Shown one piece after another: positions 34,762 through 48,103 of a stretch of DNA of 64,000 nucleotides. The notes below the pieces were generated by a model, which saw nothing but the letters and a program-made list of their open reading frames with translations, had not been told where the DNA came from and did no database searches. This DNA is from Antedon mediterranea (taxonomy: Eukaryota > Echinodermata > Crinoidea > Comatulida > Antedonidae): contig NC_092674.1 in assembly GCF_964355755.1 (NCBI RefSeq), positions 13,399,001-13,463,000 on the forward strand, written 5' to 3'. Position numbers and translations under genes: made by a program. How positions within the stretch are numbered: position 1 is the stretch's first letter; every line of letters begins with the position of its first letter.

Positions 34762-36737
34762 AAGGTTTTATGCAAGATGTTGATACCTGTTGCCAAACAA
34801 GACCTCATTCAGAACCATCCAACAAGGCCAGATCAAATTGAAAACTGATACACAGACTAAATGATATCAGAATAATAATTTATGGCAAAGTTCAGACTGT
34901 AACTGACAGATCAATCAAGCCTGTTATCAGAAAAAGAAATGCCCACTAGGCTACAACTGAGATCAGATCAAAGTACCATGAGATACTCTCCACTGGGCCA
35001 CACAGTAGGATATCAGAACAAAGTGGCTTGTCCAGATCCACAATACTAGATGCCGTGGCCAACACAAAATATACCACATAATTATATAAAATGGTCTGAT
35101 ACCAGAAACTTAACCAGAGCATCTTGTCAAACAGAATTCACCACAGGTATCTGATAGAACATGAAGTGTCTGTACTATAATTAGAGTTATTAATTCATTG
35201 GCTAGAGAGCTAACTCCATATTTAACAATAAATTGTTATATTCATTACCATAACAAATAAGTAATTTATAAAAACTGGACTGTACATTTATGTATGTTTA
35301 TATTTAAAAATATATATATATACTGTATATAAATTCTGACTCATGTATTCTTCATAATATTGTAAGTTATTGTTTTATGTTACTAAATAATATTTTTGAA
35401 AAGATACAGCGGATAATTTGTTAAGCACCAGAACTGTCCTCATCATTTTTCTGTAACATAGTTAGCACTCTAGTCAATCTATTAATACCTCAATGGTACT
35501 AGATCATGCTGAATTTGGTGCTAAGTTGCAATATGTGATAAAATTAGAGGTTGATTTGACAAAAAAAAATTAGGATTTAAGAATAAATTAGAGTAGCGTA
35601 TAGTGGTGTGGCCATGTCTTCTGCCTTTAAACAAAGTGCTTTATTTTATTTAAGATAAATATTTTATATAAAACATGTGAAAATGTTGTTATTTGTTCAC
35701 ATATTTTAAAAATTATAATAATATCTTATATTATGACAGTATTGTGAGCTTACCAAAAGTACTGTAATTGGTTACTCTATAATAAACCTTAAAACACAGT
35801 ACTGACTGTATAAATAAGAACTCACAGCCAGTGTTCAAAGGAAACTCTATTAGGCTTGGTTCCCACTAGGACGCAGTACAAGGACGTAAGCCGCAACGAA
35901 AGTTTGAATGATCTTTTGCGTTGTGGCTTACGTCATTGCATTGTGTCATATTGCGAACCAGACTTTAAGGGGACACTGGTCCCAAAGGTGTCCCCTTAAT
36001 ACAGTTTCCACTGTAATATTTATGCAGGTACATAACAAAGATGGAGGAATTTTCCCACTTCTATAAAAATATCCTAACTATCTAGTTTTCTGATTTGATG
36101 ATAATTCTCCAATTTATATGGATATGTTTCAAAAGTTTAATTGTTAAATTAATACATAAAAAGTAATATAAAGCTAAAAAGAATCTTTATAATGTTTAAA
36201 GTATTAAAAACTTCAAAAATCTTTTTAAAAAATGTTCATATTTCCTGAATATATCTCTTATATTTATCCTTCCTTAAATTCACAATATACACTTACTACT
36301 GTTTTTTTACTTGGGCCATTCGGCAATGTATTCATTCACTATTATACAATCACAGGTCAATACGTAACATTTTGTCTTCTAAATTTGACTCCATATACAT
36401 TAGTGTCAAACCTGTACAAAGGTCATATAAAAGGCAAACTGGTCCATACTGTTGGGTACTATAAACATTAGTAAAATCATATTGTAATATTACTACTTAC
36501 TACTGTTTTAAGTTTGTTTTTATTGTTACTTTGTTATTTATGTGTATATTATTACTTATTTAAGACATAAAAGACGTTTACTATATAATATCAATATGAA
36601 ATGTAATAACAAAATCAGATAAAAATGTTTATGAACCAGCGTGGAACCACTTTCATGATCAAACAATAATATTACATAGTATACCGTAAAACATCGAAAA
36701 GAAGTCCATCTCGATATCAATCCCATGACTTCTTTTC

Positions 36738-37173
36738 TTTTTTTCTCTTTCTTTTGTGGCGCAAACACCACTTTTATTCACATTCATATTATCTCATATT
36801 ACATAAAATCGTATTATTTAACTTGTAAATGTCGTTACAGTTCATAAGTAACATTTTTACATATATGAATTCTGTATTACTCCTGTTTTCATTAATTTTC
36901 TTATATTTTGCTTTACACTTGACAGGATCATCATTATCATCTATCCCGTTTTAAAATAGTTCACACATTTTCATTTGTTTGTTTTCATTTTACAACCCGG
37001 ATTATACAATATATTTATATACATGATAACAAGAAATAAAAACACAATAGGCCTAATAGCTCAGTATCACCAGTAACCCGTATCACAGTAATTCCTTTTC
37101 TGATAATCGTATCAAATTAGAAATTATATTAGCATAATAGTATTTCTTAAAGCTACCCATTTTTCTATACTTG
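36738..37173 (-). mobile_element. 5'-truncated retroposon with 12-bp target duplication
   Basis: Present only in copy B. The direct repeat TGACTTCTTTTC flanks it (36726-36737 and 37174-37185); copy A has one site. The T-rich left end means the element is antisense: on the minus strand, AATAAAAGTGGTGTTTGCGCC lies about 20 bp before an A-rich tail. No coding frame. Either a LINE 3' fragment or a retrocopied UTR. Confidence 0.75.
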
Positions 37174-39689
37174 TGACTTCTTTTCAAGATACTATGGGCT
37201 TCTTTTTCGAAATAGACTGTATTATAATGTCAAAGGAATAGAAATTTATGATCGTGTTATTATACGGTATCGATATTAATGACCTTGCAACCATTTTTAA
37301 CCATGGACTCACGTATATTTATTCTACAATGTATTGTTTTCCAAATGCTACTTTTATTTCATCTTGTATCTTCTTGTCTGCTTCCTTGGCAAATATATAA
37401 AATTGGCAGAGAATGTTTTAAAAATCATATATGAAACGTCATTAATTTAATCTTTTTGCCATTAGATTTTGTATTAGAATTATTTAATTCAAGTTTAATG
37501 TCAATCTTGATCATTTTTGATGAAATAACCGTCTTTAAAAAAACTGTTTACCGGTACATTATTGATTTTTGTTAGTATCAATGTGGTAGTTATTAATAGT
37601 TCAAGGGTTTGAATTGTGTAAACATTGAGTATTTAGTGAATTTAATATAAACCAATTCTTATTGTATTTTAGGCCTATGTAAGAGCACAAGCTCGTCCAG
37701 GGATGTCGGGTCGTTCGGTTCAAAATAATTCTAATCCTAAGGTGCCCTTTCAAGTTAGAAACCAGCAGCGAAAGTGGTAAATAGGCCTCATGACAATTAT
37801 TTGGAAAATTCATTCATCTACTACTATACTAGGCCTACAGCTATATTTTCTTTTAAAAATCTTGGCTATGGACTAGGAACAGCGAAGAGTAAGACTCGTT
37901 CATCTTTTAAAATTACAGTACAAAGCTCCCGGCCCTTAAAAAAAACATCAACAATACCAAAATTGATATTGCTTTTTATTTAATTGTGAATTACTATAAA
38001 ATAGTGTATTTATGTAATTATTAAATAATATATACTAAAAACAATCACATCTAACCCAATTCTGTGACATTAAAAAAAAAGGTGTATCTGATTTTCCAAC
38101 AGCATTTTTTATATAATCTTGTAATATATTTAGGCCTATAACTTAGTTTACACAATTTTATTTTTATTTATTTTTGTCTGTAAATAATTGTATCTGATCA
38201 TAATGTTATACTAGAAGAAAGAGATCGGCAATAATAAATAGCAATGTGTCGATTGGTCATGAAGGCACCAACTTCAATTTGTACACCAGGTATAATATAG
38301 ATCACGCGTTTATTTATTATGAGTGTTGATATTAACTGTACGTGTATTTTGCCATATACTTTTCATTAAATCAATTGACTTTAGTACAACCTTTACGTAA
38401 CGTTATATTTTAGAATTATGAATGCTGCTTTATTAGTAGTATGGCCTGTGTGGTATATTACGAGGTTGTATCGTCTTCTCGTCTTTAAAATCGACAGCGT
38501 AGGACACTGCGATGTCTTGCAATGTCCAGCAGATGAAGTGGTGCGCGCTGCGAGTGCTGTCTTACAACCTTATGAATTTAGTGTATGTATATAATGTTTG
38601 AAACATTAAATTAGTTAAATGTAATCCGTAAGTGCCTTGAAAAAAAAAGCTTGTAATATTTTGTATAGATATTTATAGTATTAACCGTACACAAATGTTT
38701 TTATAATAGCTATATTATTATAGGATAATATCAAATAAAACACTTTATCACATCATTTTGCCCTTTGTGTTACGTCATTGAATATAGCCTATATTCGTCT
38801 ATTGATCCTTCTAATAATATAGGCCTAAGTTGTCAAAATAAAGTACCGGCACAAACAATTCTTTTATTTTACGATATAAAAATTTATATTATAACTTAAC
38901 TTAACATTAATCTTTTACTTGACCACCAGCAGATAAATATGGATACTGTAGGTAATAGGTCTTTACTGTATTCATTTCTGCCAAAGATTTTTATTTTATA
39001 ATATGGTCGCGTTTAGTCTGAACTACGCGCGATTTTATGAAATGTTATCATCATAAATTCGAAACCAGATATTTTCCAATACAGCACTGGTTTATAATAT
39101 CAAAATAGTCAACTTTCTACAGAGCTTTACCATTTAAAATGCACACAATAAATGTCCTAAAACGTTGCCGGCTATTTTGAGCATTTCAAATTATCATGTC
39201 ATTGTCCGTCTTGTTAGCGTCACGCTCGTATTATGCACGGCGTACAAAACATACTTAACGAGGCCATTTTTTATGAACTAAAACGAAACACGACATGCAA
39301 TTTAAACTAATAATTCGTGCGATTACAGCGCCTCAGATGCCAAAAGGTGACAATGAAAATTATAGATGTACAATTTTTTTTCCGATCCGAAAAATCATCA
39401 TATTGCAAACTTATTTTTAGGATAGAGGATAATCATATTTCCATCACCGCATTTATAGGTTCTATAGAGCGATTTGGCTTAAACTTGGTAAAAAGAATAA
39501 CACATGACGTCTATATATAATTCAAACTTAACAGATACAAACTGGAACGCCCACTCACTGGTAATATTAATAAACAAACAATAACTACTAAAAACTTGTG
39601 GATCAAGTCTAGCGAATCACCTAACCGTAAAATGTACACACGCAACAATAGTGGACTAATCGTACACAGCATAAAGTTGTATTAGCTGG

Positions 39690-39728
39690 TCTAACCAGGG
39701 AAGAGTTATTAACTCTTCCCTGGTCTAA
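39690..39728. mobile_element. 29-bp perfect palindrome flanked by TCTAA
   Basis: 39695-39723 is a perfect 14-bp inverted repeat around one T (left arm CCAGGGAAGAGTTA). TCTAA stands on each side (39690-39694 and 39724-39728). Copy A (about 7617-7629) has one TCTAA and no palindrome, so 34 bp were added in copy B. An 8-bp duplication (TGGTCTAA) is an equally valid reading. The CAGGG terminus recalls hAT elements. Confidence 0.8.
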
Positions 39729-41851
39729 CTTATAAAAGGATGATGGCTTCCAATTGGCAGTGCAGTGCAGTCTTCTCCTACTCCAGAGTTTTATTCATTT
39801 TATATAGTCACATTGATATCAACTTCGTTTTACAATATGGATTTTGACGATGTTCTAAAACTTCTTGGCGACTTCGGTCGATATCAGAAGCGACAGTATG
39901 CCATGGTTTGCCTAATCGTCATTCCTGTTGCAATACATAGCCTATCGCATGTGTTTATCTCCGCTAAAACAGATCACTGGTGTGTCGTACCGGAGTTACA
40001 AAACTTTAATTGTACAAACAGTGATTCAGTCGAAAGGGAAGCATGTATCAAAATAAAACAAAACTTAGCAAGACCTAAAGATGATGTAAATACAATACCA
40101 AACGAAGCACAATGCTGGATGTATACGAGCGAAGACATCACGGAAGCACTTTTTACAAACAACGTATCTCGAGAACTTGACATTACATTGTGTACAAATG
40201 GATGGGAATACGATACCTCTCAGTAAAAGTCAACTATCATCCAATAGGTAAAGTCAAATATAGGTAGTTACGTAAGCATCTAAAATTGTGTTCATATTAG
40301 TAGCGTGACATCACAAACGATGCGATGTTCCTTGTCAAGTCAATACGGACATTTAGGTGTTTCACGATTTAGGGAATGGTTCTTTCTCAATAGTTACTGT
40401 ATAGGAATGCTTATAAATAGATGGAGAACTAATAAATAACTATGTGTGCAAGCCCACACCACAAGCGTATTTTTTTGGGCTGAAAGAACATTATTCGCTG
40501 CAATAGGCCTCAGCAGAGAGCTTATACATTTTGTCTGTTTGGCATAATATTGATTTGGGCGGTATGAAGGGAGTTACACATAAAGTCTTGGAAGTTTTGT
40601 TAGAAAGAGAAAAGAATTCATGTTATGATATCGTAATGTTGGTAAAAGTCTCAAAATTATCTTTCTTCAGCACTAGTGGGATGAGGTGATAGAAATCATC
40701 TCACCACCACTAACCACTGGAATCAGTGTATTGAGCTTCAAACAATTATCTTATATTTTATATAATTAATTAATTCCAAGCTGGAACTTTGACAAATTTT
40801 TATTTAATTTCCGGTCAACTAAAGGTCCAATTCTATAACTGGCTCAGTCGCGCTATACGTGTGTTCTGTTGAAAATCGTCGCCCACCACGGTCTTAGTGT
40901 ATTTCAAATTATTAGTTACGCGTTTGTTTCTTTTTGTAATACAGGTTTCTAGGGACACTGTGTCGAACCAGGGAGATACCTCTCGTACAATGGTTAGAGC
41001 ACATTATCTAGTATACAAACCCATCCGTTAACGACAAAATTATCACAGAATTAGCGGTTTTTTTTTTTTAAATTGTTGTCGACATTATTGTATGAGAGAA
41101 TTTTAAGAGATATTGTACGCGTTGATGTGAGCTGAATGGCATACGGTGGTAGAAAATTTTCTGATTGGTTGATCAAATGACAGTTTGTCTTTCTTTGTGG
41201 TACTGCAAAGACTGCATTATGTGGTTGGGAACAGATTACTGGGAAAGAATCTCCACTCACGCTCACGGAGGTTCAACTGTATCAACAATTTAAAAAAAGA
41301 AGTGATTTGATGGTCACTTTATCATGCACGATTGAGTGAGATGCTTTCCGTGTTAAACTTTGTAGTATAGGATAAATATAAATTGCAACGTTAAATTGGC
41401 AGTATTATACAATAACATCTTTCATGAAATGTTTATTAAAATGAATGAGTCCATGACTCTAATTTTTATGATAGTAGGCCAAATGGTATGAAATTTATAG
41501 CAATTAAAATTATGCCAAGAAAATGTCAATAATGTGTCAATATATTTGTTAAAATATCGAATAATAGTCATAAACTTGCCGCATACCGCGTTACTTACAA
41601 AACAAGACATTTCACTTCCGTATGAATGGATTGTGAGTATAAATGCCGGGGCCATCCAGTGAACTAATTATAACAACTCCAAACATTTCGTTTTATATTC
41701 AAATGACACACTGAAAAAAGACCCGAACGTATCTTTTTATGCTGTATCAACCCTTTTTTATCAGCTAATCTTTAAACAGTAGTTAGATAGTACATCAAAT
41801 TTAATTTAGGTTTACCGAAAACCAAACTAAGTTGGTCAGGGTTATCAAATC

Positions 41852-42067
41852 TACGGTGGCCTGTACGTGTCACGGCAACTGTTTTTAAATATCACGGCAA
41901 TTTATAAAAAAGACACGGCAATTTACAAAAAAACACGGCATTTGAACAAAAATACCACAGCAACTTAAAAATGAACACCATGGCTTTAAACAAAAATTAC
42001 CGAGGTTTATTTTGTAAATTGCCGTATATTTTTTTTAAGGTTGCCGTGACGCTTACAGGCCACCGTA
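41852..42067. mobile_element. MITE with CACGGCAA internal repeats
   Basis: The left end TACGGTGGCCTGTA..GTCACGGCAAC is inverted at the right end (GTTGCCGTGAC..TACAGGCCACCGTA). TA is at both outer ends. The interior repeats CACGGCAATTT plus A-runs at about 25-30 bp spacing. It lies in the first intron of the SLC22-like gene. Confidence 0.8.
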
Positions 42068-45000
42068 CAAACCGCGATTGAAAGTATGAGCGTTTGCTCT
42101 AATGACGTCCTAATGATTGTGGTGATCGTATTTTTTCCCCTTTGTTTGTTATTACGTTGGTATGTGACATTGTTAGAGCTCATGACACTGAATAAAATCT
42201 CAAAGTAGCCTATATAATATATAATTTCTTGGCAAATGATGCATGTGATACGATTATAACGAGTTACACAAATCAAAGTTAACTTAACGAATACCATGCA
42301 CAATTGTAGAATCACTAGTCCTTAAAAAATTCGGCAAATCTCGGTTCACCTGAGAAGCTGTTTATCCTGAATCTTGACGTTGACTATATGTTGTTGTGCA
42401 CTTTAACGAAGAATTACTTTTTGTTGTGGAAAGGAAAGACGACAATCGGCACAAAATAAGTAGAATACTAATGCCTTTTCAGAATGTTTGAATAAATAAA
42501 ACACGAATGTTGAAAGATAGTTACAAGAAAGAGATAATAAACAAGGATCATTTATTCTTAATTTTATTTGTATATGCTGTACAGCTCACTGCATGTTTAT
42601 TAGTATCACATTTTGTAATGAAAATGTATCAACAAGAACGTTATTATATTATTACAAAACAGTGTTTAACGTTAAGTGTTTATCAGTTGTAAACCATTAT
42701 CTTGATTTTACCAGTTTCTGTTTTATAATTTCAGTTTGATCTTGTCTGTGAAAAGGCCGCAAAGCCATCGCTTTCACAGTCAATTTTTTTTGTTGGAACA
42801 CTAGTTGGTTCACTTGTTTTTGGAGCTTTAGCGGACAAGTAAGTATTTTAGCATTTCCTAATTGAACAGACGACCGGCGACGTATTGGTCTGTCTGTTGT
42901 TTTAAAATGTAGGGGTATATGTAGTTAGTAGATTTTGAATGGTCTTACTTATATATTATCATTGCGAAATTCATATGTCAAATTTATTTGCAACTAAACG
43001 CTTATTTAATAGAACATTCCAATTATTTATTGTTTTGTGTTGTTATATCAAATGATAAATCCTTGTTGGTGCTATGAGCTAAACAACGAATGTTGTAACC
43101 GTACACATAATTCCATTGAATTGCTCTATAATCAAAATCACAGTTCGCATAATGTCACTCTTCCGTGACTTAAAAACCTAAAATATCTTTGACATAAACA
43201 AATTACAGACATCCCTTTTCATGTATCGACTTAACAATAAAAAGAATTCTTTCTAAAGAATAATGAGCTGCACAGCTAAAATACCCGAAATGTAAATGTG
43301 TCCAATCCAACTCAGCCGAAACTTTCTAAAATCAATCATTCAACAGGACCCGTACTATGGGACTCCCTTAACAAGTTTAGTTACTTGACCATACTTGTAC
43401 TTTTATCACATTTAAATATAAATTCAAAAATACCTAATATCACAATAAAACCAATATTTCAACTCAGCTTTTATCCTTTGTCTCTGTAACCCATATTTGT
43501 TCCTGTATATTGATCCACATTTTACTAATAATGTCTTTCCTGATGGAACCAATATAAAAGCTCTTTGAGCTTATTTGGTCCCTTAGAAAATGACAAAACT
43601 ATTTACTGTATTATGTTTATCATACTTATAAATATTGCTTTGTTCGAATAAAAGAAACTTTTTAAACAAATTAAACCGGTTTAAAATTAAAATTGGTAAC
43701 AATCTGAAACAGATATGATACAATGGGACTAGTGCAGACCATCGGTGCTAATAATGGAGCTATACAACAAAAGTAAAGTAAAACTCTTTACTAATTGATT
43801 TGTTAAAATTATTTTACATAATATGCTATTTTAGCTATAACGCTAATTTAGAAAATGACTCTTTGGTTCATTCAATGTATTCACCAAAGTCCCGCACTGT
43901 ATCTTGTTTGATAAATGACACTGTAGTTGGGATTATAATTCATTACATGATACAAATACGCATTTTTGTTATAATTTTCTACATAGGCTTGGGAGGAAGA
44001 CTGTTTTGTTTTTAGCTGTAGACTTGCAGTGTGGATCTGGAATATTAACTTCTTTTGTGAAATCGTTTGCTGCTTACACGGGGTTGCGATTCATCAAGGC
44101 GGCAGCGAACATTGCTGTTTTCATCACTGCCTTTGTTATAGGTAGGGTATTTATATATAGATATGCATAATCTTCGCTCAGTGCAGACCACCTAATTATA
44201 TTATATATTGTAATTATTTAGATAATTATGGTAGATCGAGTTTATTGTATTTCCAACAAAGATCGACACAATAACATCTTGAAATAGTAGCTTGATGCTA
44301 AACATTGCTCTGCCTTACCTTTCTTTAGTCGATGTCTTTCGCGAAAGACAACAACAATAGTTTTACATTACATTCATGTGAATAATGGACGAACAAATCA
44401 CCTTGTTTGATCCAATCATTAATCAAGTGCTTCACTCGTTCAGTGCCCACCTTAACCAGATGAGACGCATACACCAATACGTCTGAACAGGGGCTGCCAT
44501 AAGTGTCAGCAGTTATGATTTCAAATGCCTAATGGAACCAAGCTTCATATATACATTATATACAGCACCCGATATTCCAAGATTATTGTCAAAGCAATAA
44601 CCGGACCAAACGTTGCTTAACTTCGGCCACCTGGCGAGAACCAATGTTTCAACGTGGTAAAGCCGTATGCCTACATTCATTATGCTTTAACGCTGACGAA
44701 AACTATAAATATAAACAATAGTTACTTTATTTCCGGAGCAACCCTTTAAAAGTTTAATGTAAGTATACTAAATGCCAATTTACACAAACGATCGTTAACG
44801 GTAAGCGGAAAACAAAAATAGCCTATATAGAATCATGTTATTTCGTATGACCTTTTACAAAACAAGGAGCGATTGAGTGGAAACCCGCTCATGATAGATA
44901 CAAATTCTACCTGGGACAAGCACAAGGTTTTCCACCTACCACTAACCGCTCGAATCGTCTGTATAAATTGCCTTTAAACTGTACTAAAATACACTATAAT

Positions 45001-45498
45001 AATGGTAATCATAGTTTATCGATTACGATTATTATTATTATTACGATTTACTATCGATTCTCTTTAGGTACCGAGACTGTCGGTATTTCCAAACGAACAT
45101 ATGCTGGACTTGTTATCGAATTCTTCTTTGCATTTGGTCTAATAATCATGGCAGGACTTGCATACTTTATCCGTGAACTTTACAGCTTGTGGCTAGTGTT
45201 CCTGGGCTATTATATTTTCTTTATATACCGTAAGAGAAAGTTACCAAAACACTGTATAAATACCGTAACACTTTTTGCATATTTTATTTTATTGTTTTAT
45301 TCTCAAATATTCAAGTCCATAACAGGAGTTTTGCCTTTCCTTTGTAATTATTATAAATAATACAACAAAAAGAGTGAAAGTAAATTGAAGTGATTAACAT
45401 ATTTTTTTCATTCATTTATTTGGCACTTTGACCAGTGTAACGGTAAAACATGTATGAACATGTTAAAAGCTATCAAATACGCTAAATTAATAAATACA

Positions 45499-45585
45499 TT
45501 ATTGTTTTGTTAAACTAAAACAAGGCCTATATTTTAAAATTATAGGCCTAATAGAAAATTATTTTAGTTTTTAACAAAACAATAA
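45499..45585. mobile_element. Palindromic MITE-like hairpin
   Basis: Left arm 45499-45520 (TTATTGTTTTGTTAAACTAA and AA) pairs with right arm 45562-45585 with a 2-bp size difference. A second, inner near-palindrome AGGCCTATA/TATAGGCCT lies at 45523-45549. Confidence 0.65.
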
Positions 45586-48080
45586 TTAATGCATTCGCTC
45601 AAATTCTTGACCGAAATTACTCTCTTTAAATACGAATAATCTCTCTTTTTCAAGATTTTTCCCAGAATCAGCACGGTGGTTGATTTCTCAAAAAAGATAT
45701 GATGAAGCAAAGAAGATAACTGAGAAGGCAGCAACTGTAAACAACGTTAATTTGCCAACAGATTTTCACTTTTCTGAACACACTGTACGTATAATAGTTA
45801 TTACATATAATCAGGTATACGAAACGTTATCTAATATTTCTTAATTTTAAAACAATGATTGTTTATATTATTGAAAATTTCCAGTAATAATAATATTCAT
45901 TCACATACAAGATTTTATTGGTTTTTCCTGATGGTAAAACAATTACAATATATGCAGAGATTTCAACAACGAACGGATTTAAAGAGGCATAGAGACATTA
46001 CAAACCACCAGAGTTGAATACTGGAATTAATTTATAAACGGTGAAGATGTATATGTATCTTATCCCGTATCTTTTTAAAAGTCAACATGGGCACATTTAT
46101 CTTATTTCTTGGTTCTGGTATTCCTTGATAGAAAAACGATAAAAATACGAAGATAAAAATGTATACACCTACACACGAAACAAGGGTATTTTATTAAGTT
46201 ATCAACATCAAAAGAAATGTATGTTTCCTAAATTTAAACGCACCTTTCTATTTTGCGGTAAAAGCTTCTTAGATATTTTGACTAGGATGTAATTATTTTT
46301 AAGTTATAACATTTCTTCTATTCACTTGCTGAACTTTTATATTTTCAGGGTAAACCATCTTCACTCATGTCGTTTCTTGATTTATTTAGACCATGGCCAG
46401 TTTGTAAGAGAACGTTTAATGTTATGTTATGCTGGTAAGTTATGCTTATAATATGTTTTACCTGATGTGTACGGATTTTTTTTTAGGAAACACTAAACGT
46501 CTACACAAGCAAACTTTTCATTTTGTTTACTGCATGGTGACAAAAACTTAAGGAACCTCAGGAAACTTCTGAAAAATAAAATTTTGTCTCCACTTCCCTA
46601 AAGCATATTCTACACTAGCATAATTAACTTAACAATTTGCAGATGTTTTTATGTCTGTTGGACACTAGTTACTAGAGGCTTTTGACGACCTAACTTCTCC
46701 AAACTAAATAGTTTTCTATAGTTTTGTCAAGTTTTCCGCTAACAGACATTGGAAAACTTCCTTTTTCAAACTCAAAATTGGCAAACTAAAGCTGTCTAAT
46801 ACCTTAGCATCTACCATTGCTTGGTGAATTTTGTTTGCCTGCTGTTATTGGAGTCTGTCTTTTTGCAGGCCTTCTTGAAACGATGGTTGTCAGCAGTTTT
46901 CCAAAATCAAGTTTGAAAACTAGAGTTTGCTAGAAGATAGACTAGGCTGATTATCAATAGCGTGTTAGTATTATTCAATAGTTACCATACGTCAAAGGCG
47001 ACAATATATTTAAATTTTATCAATACTGTGACTATTTTTAATAATAATAATTGTTTAAATATTTAAATATTGTTTTTTTTAAGGATTGCTGTTAATATCT
47101 CCTACTTTGGCCTCTCTCTGAGTACTTCTGATTTTGGCGTTAATCATTACATATCTTTTCTTGTATCTGGTGCTACCGAGATACCTGCCTATGCATTGAG
47201 TATTGTAGCTCTGAACTATTTTGGACGCAGACGATCTTTATCAGCAACACTGTTACTCGGTGGCGTTGCTTGTTTACTAACTATTTTTATTCGTAAGTAA
47301 AAAACAACACCAATAACGATAATAATGATAATAATAAAAAAATTTATAATCCTTCATATTTCAAATCAAATGCTCATAGCTGCAGTACATACATGTTAAA
47401 AAATGATTAAAACAAGTTAAAATTCCATAAAGGTCTACGACAACTAGTGATACTAAGGTAATTAAACTGTTTGTTTAAAGGATTTGGTATTTGCTTCCAT
47501 AGTCAAATACAGAATTAGCTTTCGAAAGTATTACCTTTCGAATTCCAACGTAAAAACTTACATGGACACCTTTCAGTAGTTTTAATATACTACATTATTA
47601 TAAGAATGAGGACAGTAACATTTCAGCACATTACTTGTCCTAATAGAAGTCTATGTAATTTAAACAAGTCATCAATAGATAATAAGTCTATCACTTTCAA
47701 TCTATACAAATAAGATGTGTCACAGGAACCTTTCTAAACATCATTATCCTTGTTGCTTTCCTTTGTATACCGGTACTTTCTATTCTATTAATTAACTTCT
47801 CATGGTGCCCACATTGACGATCTTGTTGTACGCGGTATAGTAAACTTCTCCATAACATTCTCCAGCTGTCCAAGTCTGATGGAACTCTAAACAGTATAGT
47901 ATCATCTGATGATCTAAGTGAGCAAGCTGGTTGATACGATACAAGATTCTACTCAAATAATAATTTGGAGCAATATTCTGTCGTGCTTTAAATGTGGTTA
48001 TGAGTAATTCATACTTAATCCTGCGATGAACTGGTAGCCAATGAAGAAGATCTATGAATTAAAAGTTCCTATTAATTATT

Positions 48081-48103
48081 GGTGATTCGTACTAGAATCA
48101 CCT
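48081..48103. repeat. Hairpin related to the nested element at 29817
   Basis: GGTGATTC (48081-48088), loop GTACTA, GAATCACC (48095-48102), then TATTG. The hairpin at 29817-29851 has the same plan and shares ATCACCTATTG. Probably a remnant of one end of the same element class. Confidence 0.4.

Larger units (their letters stand above)
29148..39741. repeat. Large tandem duplication, copy B
   Basis: Partner of 1-7640, same orientation, 29147 bp away at the left end. Coding exons are nearly identical (one amino-acid change, Phe to Tyr, after the membrane helix; one silent change in the last exon). Extra DNA here: 29763-32375, 36738-37173, a 34-bp palindromic insertion at 39690-39728, and about 43 bp near 39219. 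The match ends in front of the SLC22-like gene. Confidence 0.95.
34762..39836. other. Non-coding downstream of integrin gene B
   Basis: 3' UTR-like and intergenic DNA matching 2914-7640, with a retroposon at 36738-37173 and a palindromic insertion at 39690-39728. No gene recognised. Confidence 0.7.
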
